64,000 bases of DNA from NCBI RefSeq assembly GCF_000019725.1, contig NC_010505.1, positions 3,891,001 to 3,955,000 of the forward strand. The letters run 5' to 3'. The DNA comes from Methylobacterium radiotolerans JCM 2831 (GTDB taxonomy: Bacteria > Pseudomonadota > Alphaproteobacteria > Rhizobiales > Beijerinckiaceae). The translations under genes and the position numbers were made by a program. The notes beneath the pieces were generated by a model. That model saw nothing but the letters and a program-made list of their open reading frames with translations, had not been told where the DNA came from and made no database searches. This document shows positions 54,201 to 63,048 of this stretch, one piece after another (the first letter of the stretch is position 1; every line of letters begins with the position of its first letter).

Positions 54201-54599
54201 GAGATCCCGCAGATCGAGGTCTGGCGCCTGCAGCGCCACCAGCGCCCGGCTCACCAGCGCCCGCAGAACCGCCCTCGCGGGGGCGGCCGGGGCCGCGACG
54301 GCGGCCAGCAGGGCCAGCACCCGGGACAGGGTCGGCCCGAGGGCGGCCGGCCCGAGCAGCGCCGGGCCGAGGGCGACGGCCCGCGTCCCGGCCGGGATCG
54401 CGGCCCGCGCCGCGACCGGTTCGAGGGTGGGCGGCCGGAGCGCCGCGACGACCAGCGCAACGCGGAGCAGCGTCATTCCGGCCCGCGGCCCGACCAGCGG
54501 CCGCCGCGGCGCGAGCGGGCGCCCGACCCGGATTCGCCGTTCGCCAAGCTCGCGGCCCTGAAGGCGCAGCTCGAGGCCGGCGACGGCGGGAAGCGCTGA
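51234..54599 (+). CDS. Suv3-like DExH RNA helicase; start codon unclear
   Basis: A superfamily 2 helicase like the mitochondrial degradosome Suv3. Walker A VLGPTNTGKTHLAIERM, motif II AIDEIQLAADMDRGHV and motif VI MGQIAGRAGRH are present, with C-terminal Suv3-type domains. An Ala/Glu/Pro-rich stretch (about residues 830-1000) and an Arg/Gly/Gln-rich RNA-binding tail follow. The first ATG in this frame (51354) lies after Walker A, and no ATG, GTG or TTG is found in-frame between it and 51141. An AAGGA at 51219-51223 precedes ATC GAC GCG at 51234, so a rare ATC start is my working choice, giving 1121 residues. A sequence error is the alternative. Confidence 0.85.
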   Translation: MDALLRPTSSRSLSREARARGVTAVLGPTNTGKTHLAIERMLAHPTGMIGLPLRLLAREVYLRVVAKVGPEKVALVTGEEKIKPDRPRYWICTIEAMPRDLDVAFVAIDEIQLAADMDRGHVFTDRLLYVRGREETLLIGSSTMLPLVQDLIPNVHTTTRPRLSQLTFAGEKRLSRLPRRTAIVAFSAEEVYAIAELIRRQRGGAAVVLGALSPRTRNAQVEMYQAGDVDYLVATDAVGMGLNLDVDHVAFAANWKYDGTRFRKLTPAEMGQIAGRAGRHLSDGTFGSTGRCPPFEAELVERLESHDFDPLRILQWRNPDLTFGSLDGLQASLDEHPRESGLTRAPMGEDQQALEILMKEDDIRDMARSAPAVRRLWDVCGVPDYRKVHPQVHADLVAQLYRFLMKGMAGRIPDTWFAEQVAMIDRTDGDIDTLSRRIAQGRTWTFVANRPDWLRDPEHWQGETRRVEDRLSDALHERLASRFVDRRTSVLMRRLRENTMLEAQITADGDVTVEGQHVGHLHGFLFVPDASAEGHEAKTLRSAAEKALAGEIEARAERFAAAADSTLVLSHDGTIRWTGAPVAKLTPGEKLFAPQIRLLADDSLTGAHREKVEGRLDAWLKAYIVRLLGPLMEIETAADLTGLAKGIGYQVVEALGVLERSKVAHEMRSLDQDGRGALRRHGVRFGAYHIFLPALLKPAPRTLAAQLWALRNGGLDQRGLDEIAHLAGSGRTSIKVDREIAKGLYRAAGFRVSGERAVRVDILERLADLIRPAIAYRPGTTPGAPPDGTADGDGFVATVGMTSLVGCSGEDFASILKSLGYTAEARPGPAITVPLVPAAATAPAAPAVAAEASSEEAVAAQADAAEPVGDEVPDAEGETAADNAPAAEEAPAAEAEAAPAVGEVPDDAAGAPVEEAAATEASAAEASATDAPHAGAEQPADGVTEPMAESIAEPPAASAEETAPETAAEAQPAAADMADASGAAGEGAAEIPQIEVWRLQRHQRPAHQRPQNRPRGGGRGRDGGQQGQHPGQGRPEGGRPEQRRAEGDGPRPGRDRGPRRDRFEGGRPERRDDQRNAEQRHSGPRPDQRPPRRERAPDPDSPFAKLAALKAQLEAGDGGKR

Positions 54600-54609
54600 C
54601 CCGCGGCGG

Positions 54610-54918
54610 ATGCGCGAGGACCGGCAGCGCCTCGACAAGTGGCTGTGGTTCGCGCGGTTCGCGCGGACCCGGTCGCTCGCGGCGCGGCTGGCTTCCGACG
54701 GCTTCGTGCGGGTGAACGGCAGCCGGGCCGAGAACCCCGCGAAGGCCATCGGCGTCGGCGACGTGGTGACGGTGGCCGCGCCGCACGCGACGCTGGCGGT
54801 GCGGGTGCTCGGTCTCGGCCTGCGCCGCGGCCCGGCGCCGGAGGCGCGGCTGCTCTACGACGACCTGTCGGGCGGTGCCCTGTCGGTCGAGGCCGGCCCG
54901 GAGGGGCCATCCGAGTGA
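54610..54918 (+). CDS. S4-domain RNA-binding protein (Hsp15-like)
   Basis: A 102-residue S4 protein: RQRLDKWLWFARFARTRSLAARLASDGFVRVNGSRAENPAKAIGVGDVVTV is the S4 fold, and the C-terminal part is basic/hydrophobic. Hsp15-type proteins bind free 50S subunits carrying stalled nascent chains. The gene starts 10 bp after the helicase stop, so the two are co-transcribed. Confidence 0.9.
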   Translation: MREDRQRLDKWLWFARFARTRSLAARLASDGFVRVNGSRAENPAKAIGVGDVVTVAAPHATLAVRVLGLGLRRGPAPEARLLYDDLSGGALSVEAGPEGPSE

Positions 54919-55135
54919 TGAGGCCGGGCCACAGCGGCCGCGCGAGCGACCCGGCACGAACCCATGCGGCGCCCGCACGCTTGTCAGTCCGGGAGGCAGC
55001 GTCTAGAGCCGTGGGCCTCCGAGGCCCGGCTCCGTGCCGTGTCTCACCGGCGTTCCCCTCGCAGCACCCTCCGGGCGCGCGGGCCGTCTCCAGGCTCCGC
55101 CCGGGCCAAGTCGAGTTTTAGGACGAAGACATCCG

Positions 55136-55474
55136 ATGACCTACGTCGTCACCGACAATTGCATCAAGTGCAAGTACACGGACTGCGTCGAGGTCTGTCC
55201 GGTGGACTGCTTCTACGAAGGCGAGAACATGCTCGTCATCCACCCGGACGAGTGCATCGACTGCGGCGTCTGCGAGCCGGAATGCCCGGCCGAGGCGATC
55301 AAGCCCGACACGGAGTCGAACCTCGACACGTGGCTGAAGCTGAACGCCGACTACGCCAAGAGCTGGCCGAACATCACGCAGAAGAAGGAAGCCCCGGCCG
55401 ACGCCAAGGAGTGGGACGGCAAGACCGGGAAGCTCGAGGCGCATTTCTCGCCTAACCCCGGCTCGGGCGACTGA
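55136..55474 (+). CDS. fdxA: 7Fe ferredoxin (FdxA)
   Basis: A 112-residue ferredoxin with one [3Fe-4S] and one [4Fe-4S] cluster: [17 protein letters not shown] and [12 protein letters not shown] hold the cluster cysteines. The C-terminal extension ([20 protein letters not shown]) is that of the essential alphaproteobacterial FdxA. It starts at MTYVVTDNC. Electron partners are unknown from the sequence. Confidence 0.95.
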   Translation: MTYVVTDNCIKCKYTDCVEVCPVDCFYEGENMLVIHPDECIDCGVCEPECPAEAIKPDTESNLDTWLKLNADYAKSWPNITQKKEAPADAKEWDGKTGKLEAHFSPNPGSGD

Positions 55475-55973
55475 AGCCCGGCCTCGGAGGTTCTGGCGTC
55501 GGCCCGCGGCTCGCTCTCCAGATCGCAGGAAGATCTGCCGAGCCCGTCTCGCCGCTGAACCGCGCGGCGGGGCTGCGTCATACGAAGCCCTGATACGCGG
55601 CCAGGTCATTCCTGTCCCGCCGCACCAGTGTAAAACTCTTTGGCGCCGCGCTCGGTCCGCGCGTGCGTCTTCAGGGATGCTTTGATCTGCGCGCCGGATT
55701 GTGGTAGACAATCTGCCTGCCGTCGCTCGCGCCTGACGTGCTCCCTCCGGCCGAAACGCCTTCGAATTTCGTGGGTTAGGAGTAGTACGCGCCCGACCGC
55801 TGAAGGAGACTTCGGCGGACGGGCCAGGCGTTCGCACGGCCGCGCCGGGGAACGTCCGGATTCGTGCGCTCGGCGCCGGGTCCGGGAGCGGCGAGGCAGA
55901 CCGGGTGTCCCGCCCGGAAGAACACGGTTTCGCGCGGCGCCGAACGCTGCGCGCCAGTGGAGGCCCTTCTCGC
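55475..55973. promoter_or_regulatory. 499-bp gap upstream of carD
   Basis: No gene is visible. It contains a plausible promoter for carD (55682-55710), which implies a leader of about 260 nt. Confidence 0.45.
55682..55710 (+). promoter_or_regulatory. Candidate carD promoter
   Basis: TTGATC (55682-55687) and TAGACA (55705-55710) are separated by 17 bp. The hexamers are moderate matches. Its distance from the ATG (about 260 bp) would give an unusually long leader. Confidence 0.35.
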
Positions 55974-56579
55974 ATGACCACAGCCAAGAAGACGACGACC
56001 GCAGGCCGGCAGGGCTTCAAGACCGGCGAGGCTGTCGTGTATCCGGCCCACGGCGTCGGTCGCATCACCGCGATCGAGGAGCAGGAGATCGCCGGCTACA
56101 AGCTTGAGCTGTTCGTCGTATCGTTCGAGAAGGACAAGATGGTCCTGCGCGTCCCCACCGCGAAGGCTAACAGCGTCGGCATGCGCAAGCTCGCCGAGCC
56201 GGAACTGGTGAAGAAGGCCCTCGACCTGCTGACCGGCCGCGCCCGGATCAAGCGCACCATGTGGTCGCGCCGCGCGCAGGAATACGAGGCCAAGATCAAC
56301 TCGGGCGACCTGCTCGCCGTCACCGAGGTCGTGCGCGACCTGTTCCGGTCCGAGGCCCAGCCGGAGCAGTCCTACTCCGAGCGTCAGCTCTACGAGGCCG
56401 CGCTGGACCGGATCGTGCGCGAGATCTCGTCGGTGAACCGCATCACCGAGACCGAGGCCCTGAAGCTGATCGAGCAGAGCCTCGCCAAGTCGCCCCGCCG
56501 TGCCAAGAGCGAGGCGGAGCCCGAGGCCGAGGCCGACGGGGACAGCGAGGGCGACGACATCCAGGAGGAGGCCGCCTGA
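55974..56579 (+). CDS. CarD family RNA polymerase-binding regulator
   Basis: A 201-residue CarD/CdnL-like protein that binds the RNA polymerase beta subunit and stabilises open complexes, notably at rRNA promoters. The Tudor-like RID domain is GFKTGEAVVYPAHGVGRITAIEEQEI (about 13-38). The C-terminal helical DNA-binding domain runs to about 175 and an acidic Glu/Asp-rich tail ends the protein. The start MTTAKKTTTAG has conserved family character; the upstream in-frame ATG gives an unconserved extension. A strong terminator follows. Confidence 0.93.
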   Translation: MTTAKKTTTAGRQGFKTGEAVVYPAHGVGRITAIEEQEIAGYKLELFVVSFEKDKMVLRVPTAKANSVGMRKLAEPELVKKALDLLTGRARIKRTMWSRRAQEYEAKINSGDLLAVTEVVRDLFRSEAQPEQSYSERQLYEAALDRIVREISSVNRITETEALKLIEQSLAKSPRRAKSEAEPEAEADGDSEGDDIQEEAA

Positions 56580-56605
56580 GGCGCCTCTCTCCGCGAACGG
56601 CATCG

Positions 56606-56632
56606 AACCCGGCCAAGGTGGCCGGGTTTTTT
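56606..56632 (+). terminator. Rho-independent terminator of carD
   Basis: AACCCGGCCA (56606-56615), loop AGG, TGGCCGGGTT (56619-56628) and a T-run to 56632. This is the clearest intrinsic terminator in the window. Confidence 0.92.
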
Positions 56633-56773
56633 GTGTCTGGCGGGCCGGACCGAAGCGCTGAACGCGGTCGTTTCGGGACTTGCGGCCTGGACGGCGCGGG
56701 GCCGGATCCCATCTGATCGGGACAGAACACGATTTCGTGGCCGCCCGACTGTCGCATTGTGGGGCATCGGGAC

Positions 56774-56799
56774 GGAACTTTCGCGTTTTGCCTTCCGTT
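56774..56799 (+). promoter_or_regulatory. EcfG-type general stress promoter (GGAAC-N17-CGTT) of the rpoH-like gene
   Basis: GGAAC (56774-56778) and CGTT (56796-56799) are exactly 17 bp apart. This matches the consensus of EcfG/RpoE2-dependent promoters that drive the PhyR-controlled general stress response in alphaproteobacteria. It lies 92 bp upstream of the sigma factor start. In Sinorhizobium rpoH2 is a known RpoE2 target, which supports the reading. Confidence 0.68.
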
Positions 56800-56890
56800 G
56801 TCGGTTGCCTGGCGTCGCCCCCCGGTGGCGCCTGCGCGTCGGGCTATTGGCTCGACGCCGCAACAGCACTCGACAACAAGAGGCAGGCGG

Positions 56891-57766
56891 ATGGCTGAGA
56901 TCGCGGGAATTCGACGGCAGTTCATACGGACTGCCATGGAGGCACCCTTCCTGGCCCGGGAAGAAGAGCGCGGCCTCGCCGTCCGCTGGAAGGACGAGCG
57001 CGACGAGCGGGCCCTCCACCGTCTGATCTCGGCCCATATGCGCCTCGTCATCGCCCTGGCGGGGCGTTTTCGTCACTACGGCCTGCCCATGGCCGATCTC
57101 GTCCAAGAAGGGCATGTCGGCCTGATGGAGGCCGCGGCCCGGTTCGAGCCCGAGCGGGACGTCCGCTTCTCGACCTACGCGACGTGGTGGATCCGCGCCT
57201 CGATCCAGGACTACATCCTGCGCAACTGGTCGATCGTGCGCGGCGGCACGTCCTCCGCGCAGAAAGCCCTGTTCTTCAACCTGCGCCGGCTGCGCGCCCG
57301 GCTGATGCAGTCCACCGAGGAGCATGTCGGCGACGAGATTCACCGCCGCATCGCCAGCGCCATCGGTGTCTCCCGCGACGACGTCGCCCTGATGGACGCG
57401 CGCCTGTCCGGGCCCGACATGTCGCTCAACGCGCCCGTGGGCGAGGACAGCGACGCCTCCTCCGAGCGGATGGACTTCCTCGTCGACGGCGCCGACCTGC
57501 CGGACGAGACCGTGAGCGCCACGGTCGACGGCGAGCGTCGGTTGAGCTGGCTCCAGCAGGCCCTGACGGTCCTGTCGGAGCGCGAGCTGCGCATCCTGCG
57601 CGAGCGACGCCTCGCCGAGGATCAGGCGACCCTGGAGGCCCTCGGCCAGCGGCTCGGCATCTCCAAGGAGCGCGTCCGCCAGATCGAGAACCGGGCCCTG
57701 GAGAAGCTGCGCCGCGCCCTGGCCGACCGCTTCCCCGCCGCCACGGGCAGCCCGCATATCGGCTGA
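56891..57766 (+). CDS. RpoH-family (sigma-32-like) RNA polymerase sigma factor
   Basis: A 291-residue group 3 sigma factor. Region 2 contains LIGLMRLV-like HMRLVIALAGRF and DLVQEGHVGLMEAAARFEPERDVRFSTYATWWIRASIQDYIL. The RpoH-box QKALFFNLRRLRARL is at about residues 123-138, and region 4 is LSERELRILRERRL with LGISKERVRQIENRALEKLRRAL. The ATG follows AGAGGCAGGCGG. The sequence resembles the second RpoH (RpoH2) type found in Rhizobiales rather than the main heat-shock sigma, and the EcfG-type promoter fits this. The paralogue was not checked. Confidence 0.92.
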   Translation: MAEIAGIRRQFIRTAMEAPFLAREEERGLAVRWKDERDERALHRLISAHMRLVIALAGRFRHYGLPMADLVQEGHVGLMEAAARFEPERDVRFSTYATWWIRASIQDYILRNWSIVRGGTSSAQKALFFNLRRLRARLMQSTEEHVGDEIHRRIASAIGVSRDDVALMDARLSGPDMSLNAPVGEDSDASSERMDFLVDGADLPDETVSATVDGERRLSWLQQALTVLSERELRILRERRLAEDQATLEALGQRLGISKERVRQIENRALEKLRRALADRFPAATGSPHIG

Positions 57767-57881
57767 CCCTCGGTCGCGTCGCTGTCCCGAAGCCTGGCCC
57801 TGGGGCCGGGCTCCCGCATGTCAGACATCAGTCGTTCGGCGCCCCGCCGTCCGGACGCGAGGCCGCGACGGCGCGGCCGAT

Positions 57882-59114
57882 TCAGGCTCCCTGAACGGCG
57901 GCGCCGCGCCGCTCCCGCCGGCGGCGGCGTCGGCCGGGTTCGGGCGTCGCGTCGAGCCAGATCACCAGCGCGAGGGCGACGAGCGCCGGTACGCCGAGGG
58001 CCAGGAAGGCGCCGGTCCAGCCGAACAGCCCGTAGGACAGGCCGCCGTACCAGCCCGACAGCGCCCCGCCGACGCCCTGCACGGCGTTGACGCTCCCGAG
58101 GGCCGTCTGCGTCCGGCCGGATCCCCAGGTCAGGTCGGCGACCACCACCGGCACCGCCACCCCGACGATGCCCGAGGCGACGCCGTCCAGCACCTCGGCG
58201 GCGATCAGCCAGACCGGATCGTCGATCAGGCCGGACAGGAGCGCCCGCACCGGCAGGACCGCGAAGGCGACCATGAGCAGCTGGCGGCGGCCGCGTCTGT
58301 CGGCGAGCGATCCGGCGAACAGCGCCACCGGGACCATCACCAGCTGGGCCACCATGACGTAGCGGGCCGTCCAGGTCGTCGCGTCGGAGGCGGTCGCGAC
58401 CAGCTTCTGGCCGAGCAGCGAGAGCATGCCGCCGTTCCCGAGATTGAACAGGGTCAGCGCCACGGTCAGCACCAGCAGGCGGCGGTTCCCCAGGACTTGG
58501 CGGATGCCGCTGCGCTCCGGCTCGTCGGCATCGTCCTCCTTCCAGCCGACGGCGCGGCGGCGGTTCCAGGCTCCGGCCGGCGTCGTCACCGTCGCGACGA
58601 TCGCCGCCAGCGCCATGCCGCCGAGCACCCAGAAGGCGATCGCGGGCCCGAAATAGCCGGTGCCGAGGCTGATGCCGCCCGCCGCGATCAGGATGCCGAT
58701 GTGATTGAAGGCCTGATTGCGCCCCTGCTGCGCGGGGAACCGGTCCTTCCCGACGATGCCCAGGGTCAGCGCCGCGACGGCCGGCAGCAGCAGCGTGCCG
58801 CCGGCCGCGGCGAGGAGCTGCGCGCCCAGCACCGCCGGGAAGCTGCGGGCCGGCAGGAGCAGCAGCGTCCCCACCAGGATCGCCCCGCAGGCCAGCGCGA
58901 TCAGCAGGCGCGGGCGCGGGAACCGGTCAACCAGGGCGCCGAACGGACCGCTCAGGAACAGCGTGCCGAACCCGACCAGCGTGATGACGAACCCGACCCG
59001 GGCCGGGCTCCACGAGGCCGACTGCGCCAGCCAGGTCCCGAGGAAGGGTCCGAGGCCGCCCTGGATGTCTCCGATGAACAGGTTGATCAGGGCGAGGTTT
59101 GCGGTGGGGGCCAT
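57882..59114 (-). CDS. Major facilitator superfamily transporter
   Basis: A 410-residue inner-membrane transporter with about 12 membrane segments. The loop 2-3 MFS motif is GPFGALVDRFPRPRLLI (about residues 55-72) and a second appears as GSLADRRGRRQLLM (about 270-283). The N-terminus has LINLFIGDIQGGLGPFLGTWL, the sequence typical of a drug-export-like subgroup. The C-terminal tail is very Arg-rich. Substrate unknown. The start MAPTANLAL was preferred because codons upstream encode a non-conserved basic stretch. Confidence 0.87.
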   Translation of the reverse strand: MAPTANLALINLFIGDIQGGLGPFLGTWLAQSASWSPARVGFVITLVGFGTLFLSGPFGALVDRFPRPRLLIALACGAILVGTLLLLPARSFPAVLGAQLLAAAGGTLLLPAVAALTLGIVGKDRFPAQQGRNQAFNHIGILIAAGGISLGTGYFGPAIAFWVLGGMALAAIVATVTTPAGAWNRRRAVGWKEDDADEPERSGIRQVLGNRRLLVLTVALTLFNLGNGGMLSLLGQKLVATASDATTWTARYVMVAQLVMVPVALFAGSLADRRGRRQLLMVAFAVLPVRALLSGLIDDPVWLIAAEVLDGVASGIVGVAVPVVVADLTWGSGRTQTALGSVNAVQGVGGALSGWYGGLSYGLFGWTGAFLALGVPALVALALVIWLDATPEPGRRRRRRERRGAAVQGA

Positions 59115-59229
59115 GCGATCCTGGAGCCGTTTCGGGCCCCGGACCTGTACTCCGCCCCCGGAACGGTCAAGCCCGGATCGTGGCCGCCATCGCCGCACCG
59201 CGCCCGCGGCGGCTTCGCCGCGCCGGCCT

Positions 59230-59500
59230 CACGCCTCCCGGGCTCGTCCTGCATCGGCCCGTCCCCGAGCGGCCGGGCCTCCGCGCTGACCTCGACGGGG
59301 TTGATGAAGATGTCCGCCGGTGCCACGCCGGGGTCGCGGGCGAGATCGCGGCTCACCGCGGCGCAGGGGGCGCGCCGCTGCGCCGCGCCCCGCGCGGCGT
59401 TGGCGCGGATCTGGACGATGACGCGGCGGTCGCGGCGCCGGATCCCGAGATCGTCGGGGCCGTGGCCGGGATCCGACGCGCGTGGTCGATCTCGGCAGCG
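59230..59500 (-). pseudogene. Decayed tautomerase (4-oxalocrotonate tautomerase / MSAD superfamily) gene
   Basis: Reading the minus strand from 59500 gives DLGIRRRDRRVIVQIRANA, then AAVSRDLARDPGVAPADIF and INPVEVSAEARPLGDGPMQ. These match the C-terminal two thirds of the 130-residue tautomerases (usual form: LGIRR..., VQV, DPGV.P.DVFINLVEV, ENWSFGNG.AQ). The N-terminal strand with the catalytic Pro-1 is missing: a TGA lies in-frame at 59501-59503 and the preceding DNA gives no recognisable start in any frame. Key positions such as ENWSFG have become EARPLG. The remnant is next to the MFS gene start and overlaps nothing essential. Confidence 0.65.
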
Positions 59501-59621
59501 TCACCCGGACCGCGCCGAGGCGCTCGCCGCTCGGCCGGGCGCCCAGCGGCGGCCCTGCGCGCGCTGACGGGCGCCTATCGCGGTCCCGGCGGCCGCTGAG
59601 CGGCCGCCGGCGCGTCCCGAC

Positions 59622-60122
59622 TCAGGAAGCGAGCGGGCCCTGGGCGCCCTGCTGCTCCATCACCTTCTGCCGGTAGAGCCCGACGAAATCGATCGGGTCG
59701 ATGTACAGCGGCGGGAAGCCGCCGTTGCGCACCGCCTCGGCCACGATCTGGCGGGCGAAGGGGAAGAGCAGGCGCGGGCACTCGATCATCACCGCCGGAT
59801 GGATCTGGTCGGCCGGGATGTTGAGGAGCCGGAACACGCCGGCATAGGTCACCTCGAAGGCGAACAGCACCTCGTTCTGGATCTTGGCGTCGCCCTCGAG
59901 CTTCAGCTCGACCTCGAAATCGGTCTCGGAGAGCTGCTGCGCGTTGACGTTCACCTGGATGTTGATCTGCGGCCCCTGGCCCTCCTTGGGCTGGAGCGAG
60001 CGCGGCGCGTTCGGGTTCTCGAAGGAGAGATCCTTCGTGTACTGCGCCAGGGCATTGATGGTCGGCACATCGCCCTGCGGCATGCCGCCGCCGTTGCCGT
60101 TCGCTGCCGGGGAATCGGCCAT
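59622..60122 (-). CDS. secB: Protein-export chaperone SecB
   Basis: Tetrameric cytosolic chaperone that holds precursor proteins unfolded for SecA. It has 166 residues. [92 protein letters not shown] are the standard SecB signature. The ATG ([12 protein letters not shown]) follows AAGGATGATCCGC; a second ATG 9 nt upstream is possible. It is divergent from the Tim44-like gene, as in other alphaproteobacteria. Confidence 0.96.
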   Translation of the reverse strand: MADSPAANGNGGGMPQGDVPTINALAQYTKDLSFENPNAPRSLQPKEGQGPQINIQVNVNAQQLSETDFEVELKLEGDAKIQNEVLFAFEVTYAGVFRLLNIPADQIHPAVMIECPRLLFPFARQIVAEAVRNGGFPPLYIDPIDFVGLYRQKVMEQQGAQGPLAS

Positions 60123-60473
60123 GCGGATCATCCTTCTCGATCGACCGGCAGGGCCGGCGCGGGTTGTTGTCGCGGCGGGAGCGGCTGGATCACGCCGCGG
60201 AACTGCCCAAACGGCAGGGCCGCTAACACGCGGGCCGAGCCTGGACAAGCGAGCGAGCGGGCGCGGCGCTGGCGCCCGCGGCCCCCGCGACCCATATCGG
60301 CCGGTACCGCAATTGACGCGTGGGTTCGATCGTCCGGCCGACACAACCGGCTCGCTCCCGACGCGTTGGTCGGATATGAGTCGGCCAGACCTCTGCGCGC
60401 TTAGCCGGCGCCGCACCGCGCGTGACCTGAGCAAGGGGCACAGGGTCTCGCCGCGGCCACCATCGGATCGGTG
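60123..60473. promoter_or_regulatory. 351-bp divergent control region between secB and the Tim44-like gene
   Basis: No gene is seen. The region should contain both promoters. TTGACG at 60313-60318 is a possible -35 for the plus-strand gene, but I find no matching -10. Confidence 0.4.
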
Positions 60474-61187
60474 ATGCAGGACAGTTTCGACGTTACGACG
60501 ATCATCTTCCTCGCGCTGGCCGTCTTCGTGATCTGGCGTCTGCGCTCCGTGCTCGGCCAGAAGACGGGGGCGGAGCGCTCCCCGTTCAAGCCGGTCGACC
60601 GCAGCCGCACCGAGCCGCAGGCGCGCTCCGACGGCGACAACGTCGTGCGCCTGCCCGGTGCCGACCGGGTCCAGGCCGCGCCGCCGCCCGCCGCCGCGCC
60701 GCGGGACTGGCGGGGCATCGCCGAGCCGGGATCCGAGGTCGCCCGCGGCCTGGAGGCCTGCATCCAGGCCGAGCCCAGCTTCGATCCCCGCGCCTTCATC
60801 GAGGGCGCGAAATCCGCCTACGAAGCCATCATGATCGCGTTCGCCAAGGGTGACCGGAAGACCCTGCGCGGCCTGCTGTCGAAGGAGGTCGGCGAGGCGT
60901 TCGAGCGGGCGATCGCGGAGCGCGAGCGCAACCGGCAGACGCTCGAGACCACCTTCGTGTCGATCGACAAGGCCGAGATCGTCGCCGTCGAGGTGCGCAA
61001 CCGCGTGGCGCACGTCACCGTGCGCTTCCTGTCGAACCTGATCACCGCCACCCGCAACGCCGACGGCAAGGTGGTGGACGGCAGCGCCGAGACGGTGGTC
61101 GAGGTGCCGGATGTCTGGACCTTCGCCCGCACGCTCGGCTCGCGGGATCCGAACTGGCAGCTCGTGGCCACCGAGGCCGGCGCCTGA
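60474..61187 (+). CDS. Tim44/TimA-like domain protein
   Basis: A 237-residue protein with a single N-terminal membrane anchor ([16 protein letters not shown], about residues 9-24) and a short Pro-rich linker. The Tim44-like domain follows ([38 protein letters not shown] and [16 protein letters not shown]). In alphaproteobacteria the homologue TimA is an inner-membrane protein related to mitochondrial Tim44; its role in export is not proven. Start at the ATG (60474), after an overlapping GTG. It is followed by mltA, 32 bp later. Confidence 0.9.
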   Translation: MQDSFDVTTIIFLALAVFVIWRLRSVLGQKTGAERSPFKPVDRSRTEPQARSDGDNVVRLPGADRVQAAPPPAAAPRDWRGIAEPGSEVARGLEACIQAEPSFDPRAFIEGAKSAYEAIMIAFAKGDRKTLRGLLSKEVGEAFERAIAERERNRQTLETTFVSIDKAEIVAVEVRNRVAHVTVRFLSNLITATRNADGKVVDGSAETVVEVPDVWTFARTLGSRDPNWQLVATEAGA

Positions 61188-61219
61188 GCCCGTGACCGGC
61201 GTGCCGTGACGATCTCGCC

Positions 61220-62416
61220 GTGCCGATCCCCCGCGCCCGGTCCGGAGCAGTCCCGGCCGCCCTCCTCGCGTCCCTCCTGAGCCAGGCCGTGTCCGCCGCG
61301 CCGGCGGCGGTCGGCGACGCGGTGCTGATCCCCGTCGCCGCGGCCGACCTGCCGGGCTTCCCCGGCGCGCGGGCGGACGCGGCGCTCGCCGCCTTCCGCC
61401 GGGTCTGCGCGGCTCCGCCGCCCGCCCTGCCCCAGCCCGACGGCGTCGCGGGGGATCTGGCGGCCCTCGCCGAGGCCTGCGCGGCCGCCGCCGACCCCGT
61501 GCCGGACGCGGCCGCCTTCTTCCGGGACCGGTTCGCGGCGTTCCGCGTCGCGCGGCCCGGCGCGGACCGACCCGGCTTCCTGACCGGCTATTTCGAGCCG
61601 GAACTCACGGGCTCCCTCGAGCCGGGCCCGGACTTCCCGACGCCGGTGCTCGCCCGCCCCGACGACCTGATCTCCCTCGGCCCCGGCGAGACCCGCCCGG
61701 GGCTCGATCCCGGCCTGCGCGCCGCCCGGGCCACGGCGGATGGGTTCGCCCCCTACCCCGACCGCGCCGCGATCGAGGACGGTGCCCTCGGCGCGCGCGC
61801 GAAGCCGATCCTGTGGCTGCGCGACCCGGTCGACCTGCTGGTCCTGCAGGTCCAGGGTTCCGGGCGCGTCCGGCTGCCGGACGGGCGCGCGGTCCGGGTG
61901 CTCTACGACGGCCGCAACGGCCGCCCGTACACGGCGGTGGCCAAGCTGATCGTCCAGGAGGGCCACCTGCCCCTGGAAGGACTGACGCTCGCCCGCTGGA
62001 CCGGCTGGCTGCGCGCCCATCCCGAGACCGCCAAGCGCCTGATCCGCGCCAACGCCTCCTACATCTTCTTCCGCCTCGCCCCGGTCGCCGACCCGGCCCT
62101 CGGGCCGCCGGGCGCCGCGAACGCCCCGCTCAGTCCGGGCCGCAGCCTGGCGGTGGATTCGACCCTCTGGCGCTACGGCCTGCCGTTCTGGCTCGCGGGC
62201 CCGCTCCCCGCGGAGGCGGGGGCCGGCGCGCCGGACGCGGCCGGGCGCCTCGTCGTCGCCGCCGATACCGGCTCGGCGATCGTCGGCCCCGCCCGCGGCG
62301 ACCTCTTCGTCGGCACCGGTCCGGAGGCCGGGGCGGTCGCCGGAAACCTCCGCGACGCCGTGGGTTTCGTGGTCCTGCTGCCGCGTCGCGGCGGTGCATC
62401 CGGAGCCGCGCCGTGA
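61220..62416 (+). CDS. mltA: Membrane-bound lytic murein transglycosylase A
   Basis: Cleaves peptidoglycan glycan strands to 1,6-anhydro ends. It has 398 residues including an N-terminal signal peptide ([18 protein letters not shown]). Conserved MltA blocks are [14 protein letters not shown] (about 118), [21 protein letters not shown] (about 195-215), and NASYIFFRL with the C-terminal 3D domain [24 protein letters not shown], which holds the catalytic Asp. No lipobox Cys is seen, so it may be soluble periplasmic rather than a lipoprotein. Its GTG start is the only candidate near the signal peptide. It overlaps the smr-like gene by GTGA. Confidence 0.94.
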   Translation: MPIPRARSGAVPAALLASLLSQAVSAAPAAVGDAVLIPVAAADLPGFPGARADAALAAFRRVCAAPPPALPQPDGVAGDLAALAEACAAAADPVPDAAAFFRDRFAAFRVARPGADRPGFLTGYFEPELTGSLEPGPDFPTPVLARPDDLISLGPGETRPGLDPGLRAARATADGFAPYPDRAAIEDGALGARAKPILWLRDPVDLLVLQVQGSGRVRLPDGRAVRVLYDGRNGRPYTAVAKLIVQEGHLPLEGLTLARWTGWLRAHPETAKRLIRANASYIFFRLAPVADPALGPPGAANAPLSPGRSLAVDSTLWRYGLPFWLAGPLPAEAGAGAPDAAGRLVVAADTGSAIVGPARGDLFVGTGPEAGAVAGNLRDAVGFVVLLPRRGGASGAAP

Positions 62417-63048
62417 GGGCCTCGCGCCGCGGGCGCCGCCTCACCGCGGGCGAGGCCCGGCTCTGGGACGCGATCGCCAAGCTGGTGACCCCGTTGCCGG
62501 GCCGCGCAGCCCCGATGCCCGAAGCGCCTCCGCCAGGGCCGGGCCCGACCGCCACCATGCCGGCTCTCTCGGCTCCGATCCTGAAGCCCAGCGCGCCGCC
62601 GGCCGCCAAGACGCCGCGGCCGAAGCATCCGCCGAAGCCGGCGCCCGAGCCGCCGCGCCCGGCCACCGCGCTGCCGTACCAAGCCCCCCCGCAGCGGCAC
62701 GCGCCGACCGCGGGGCTGGAGCGGACCGCCAAGCTCGGCCTGCGCCGGGGACGGCTCGCGATCGAGGCGCGGATCGACCTGCACGGGATGGTGCAGGCCG
62801 AGGCCCACGCCGCGCTGACGGGATTCCTGCTCCGCGCCCGGGCCGCCGGGCATTCCTACGTGCTGGTCGTCACCGGCAAGGGCGGGCCGGGCTACGCGGA
62901 CGCCTTCTCCGAACGGGGCGTGCTCCGCCGCAGCGTGCCGCACTGGCTGCGGGGGCCGGATCTGCGCGGCATCGTCCTCGGCTTCGAGGAGGCTGCCCGC
63001 CACCACGGCGGCGGCGGCGCGCTCTACGTTCGCCTGCGCCGCCGGTAG
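62413..63048 (+). CDS. Smr-domain protein
   Basis: A 211-residue protein with a Pro/Ala-rich N-terminal half and a C-terminal Smr domain: [22 protein letters not shown] carries the DLHG motif (about residue 119), and the [11 protein letters not shown] motif of the Smr fold follows (about 156). Smr domains are DNA/RNA nicking nucleases or ribosome-linked nucleases. The GTG start lies in the mltA stop (GTGA), so they are translationally coupled; this mltA-smr pair is conserved in Rhizobiales. Confidence 0.9.
   Translation: MRASRRGRRLTAGEARLWDAIAKLVTPLPGRAAPMPEAPPPGPGPTATMPALSAPILKPSAPPAAKTPRPKHPPKPAPEPPRPATALPYQAPPQRHAPTAGLERTAKLGLRRGRLAIEARIDLHGMVQAEAHAALTGFLLRARAAGHSYVLVVTGKGGPGYADAFSERGVLRRSVPHWLRGPDLRGIVLGFEEAARHHGGGGALYVRLRRR

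Noticed and set aside
59099..59599. A 166-codon plus-strand frame upstream of secB
   Set aside because: It shows no motifs and lies antisense to the tautomerase remnant, which has recognisable residues.
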